Source: Ornithodoros turicata (lineage: Eukaryota > Arthropoda > Arachnida > Ixodida > Argasidae). From it: a DNA stretch of 64,000 bases. Shown here piece after piece: positions 63,498 to 64,000 of this stretch. The position numbers were made by a program, and so were the translations under genes. Each line of letters starts with the position of its first letter. The first letter of the stretch is position 1. Where the stretch lies: NCBI RefSeq assembly GCF_037126465.1, contig NW_026999320.1, positions 1,426,001 through 1,490,000 on the forward strand, written 5' to 3'. The notes beneath the pieces are model-generated. The model worked only from the letters and a program-made list of their open reading frames with translations, was not told the DNA's origin and searched no databases.

Positions 63498-63594
63498 CCG
63501 TTGTCGTATGGCAGGGCTGACGGGGACCTATTGACCCGTGGGAAGTGTCATAGAAACGTCGGACCTCCCGTCCAAATTACGGCGGGAGGCAGGG

Positions 63595-63735
63595 AGCGGT
63601 AACGGTAATGGTAACGGAAACAGAAACGGTATATCACCGAAATTGGAGATGGTAACGATAACGGAAACGGAAACGCACACCACGCTCGTCCATTACCAGG
63701 AACAGAAACGGAAACGGAAATTATCGTCCGGTATT
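63595..63735 (+). repeat. (GGTAACGGAAAC)n-like microsatellite
   Basis: Interrupted GGTAACGG, GGAAACGG and GAAACGGAAACGGAAA tracts in two blocks (63595-63640 and 63650-63720). Confidence 0.7.
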
Positions 63736-63739
63736 GTAT

Positions 63740-64000
63740 TCGGGTAATGGCTGCTCTTGTTATGCGATGACATTTCAGAGACTTTTCATTTTATTTTTGC
63801 ATTTTGATGACTCTATTACACGTGAGCACGGAAAGAAAGCGCACTATTGGAGCTCGAGGGTGCATCCCTTGCTTACCTCGTCCCAGTCCTCATAACTCCA
63901 TGACATCAACACATGACTATACTGCACCATAGCACGAGGATGACAGCCTATGATTTTTAGTTATTTATTTTTCGCCCTTTTCATTTCACAGCGGCTATGG
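63740..64000. other. No recognisable feature
   Basis: Nothing identified to the end of the window. Confidence 0.4.

Larger units (their letters stand above)
61380..63500 (-). mobile_element. LINE family A, copy A6, with internal inversion
   Basis: Minus-strand copy retaining the 5' half of the element: ORF1 (63497-62300), endonuclease start (62286 to about 61908), then an inverted block (61600-61905 on the plus strand), then a short minus block (about 61560-61380). It ends at GGACCGCGACTTTACTCTAAT, far from the LINE 3' end. Confidence 0.8.

Overview
This is eukaryotic, repeat-dominated DNA, most likely from an arthropod and plausibly a tick or related chelicerate. That is inferred from the retrotransposon families and from a Drosophila copia-type half-tRNA primer site. 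No complete host gene is visible. Nearly everything recognisable is a transposable element, usually broken and often nested.

Layout. 1-1.9 kb: no recognisable gene. 1.9-9.7 kb: an I-like LINE ('family A', reverse transcriptase plus RNase H), split by a complete but decayed Ty1/copia element (4205-8909) with LTRs, PBS, PPT and a 5-bp target duplication. 10-13.4 kb: palindromic MITEs and a 948-bp element with long terminal inverted repeats (TIRs). 15.3-19 kb: a SINE and a 3.2-kb long-TIR element related to the previous one (both have a GGGTCATTCC-like end and 4-bp duplications), with a small family-A insertion in one TIR. 20.5-23.8 kb: a 5' fragment of a second LINE ('family B') and a family-A copy with a twin-priming 5' inversion, itself carrying a Penelope-like fragment with a hammerhead-like motif. 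24-28.5 kb: a SINE, foldback elements, a Ty3/gypsy integrase remnant and a dispersed repeat built from CCAATATTGG-like palindromes.

29.6-34 kb: a CR1/L2-like LINE ('family C') with an uninterrupted 952-codon ORF2 and a 30-A tail, sitting between the TIRs of a DNA transposon. 34.1-36.6 kb: a 2.4-kb palindromic hAT-like element with an 8-bp duplication. 37-41.4 kb: SINE pieces, a decayed THAP-domain gene whose three exons join in phase, a gypsy gag remnant and a possible acidic first exon on the minus strand. 42-47.6 kb: repeat debris, a foldback element built of hairpin modules, and an internally deleted LINE ('family D'). 48-49.5 kb: a mosaic of three retroelement fragments.

49.7-59.3 kb: the largest structure, two inverted arrays of a ~106-bp satellite around a ~300-bp centre (Foldback-like). 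The left array carries a full-length family-B LINE with a 9-bp duplication, which itself carries a family-A insertion with a 10-bp duplication. 61.3-63.5 kb: a minus-strand family-A copy retaining ORF1 and the endonuclease but with an internal inversion.

The parts do not form one pathway. The useful signal is the nesting order, the empty sites preserved in paralogous copies, and the many long-inverted-repeat elements.
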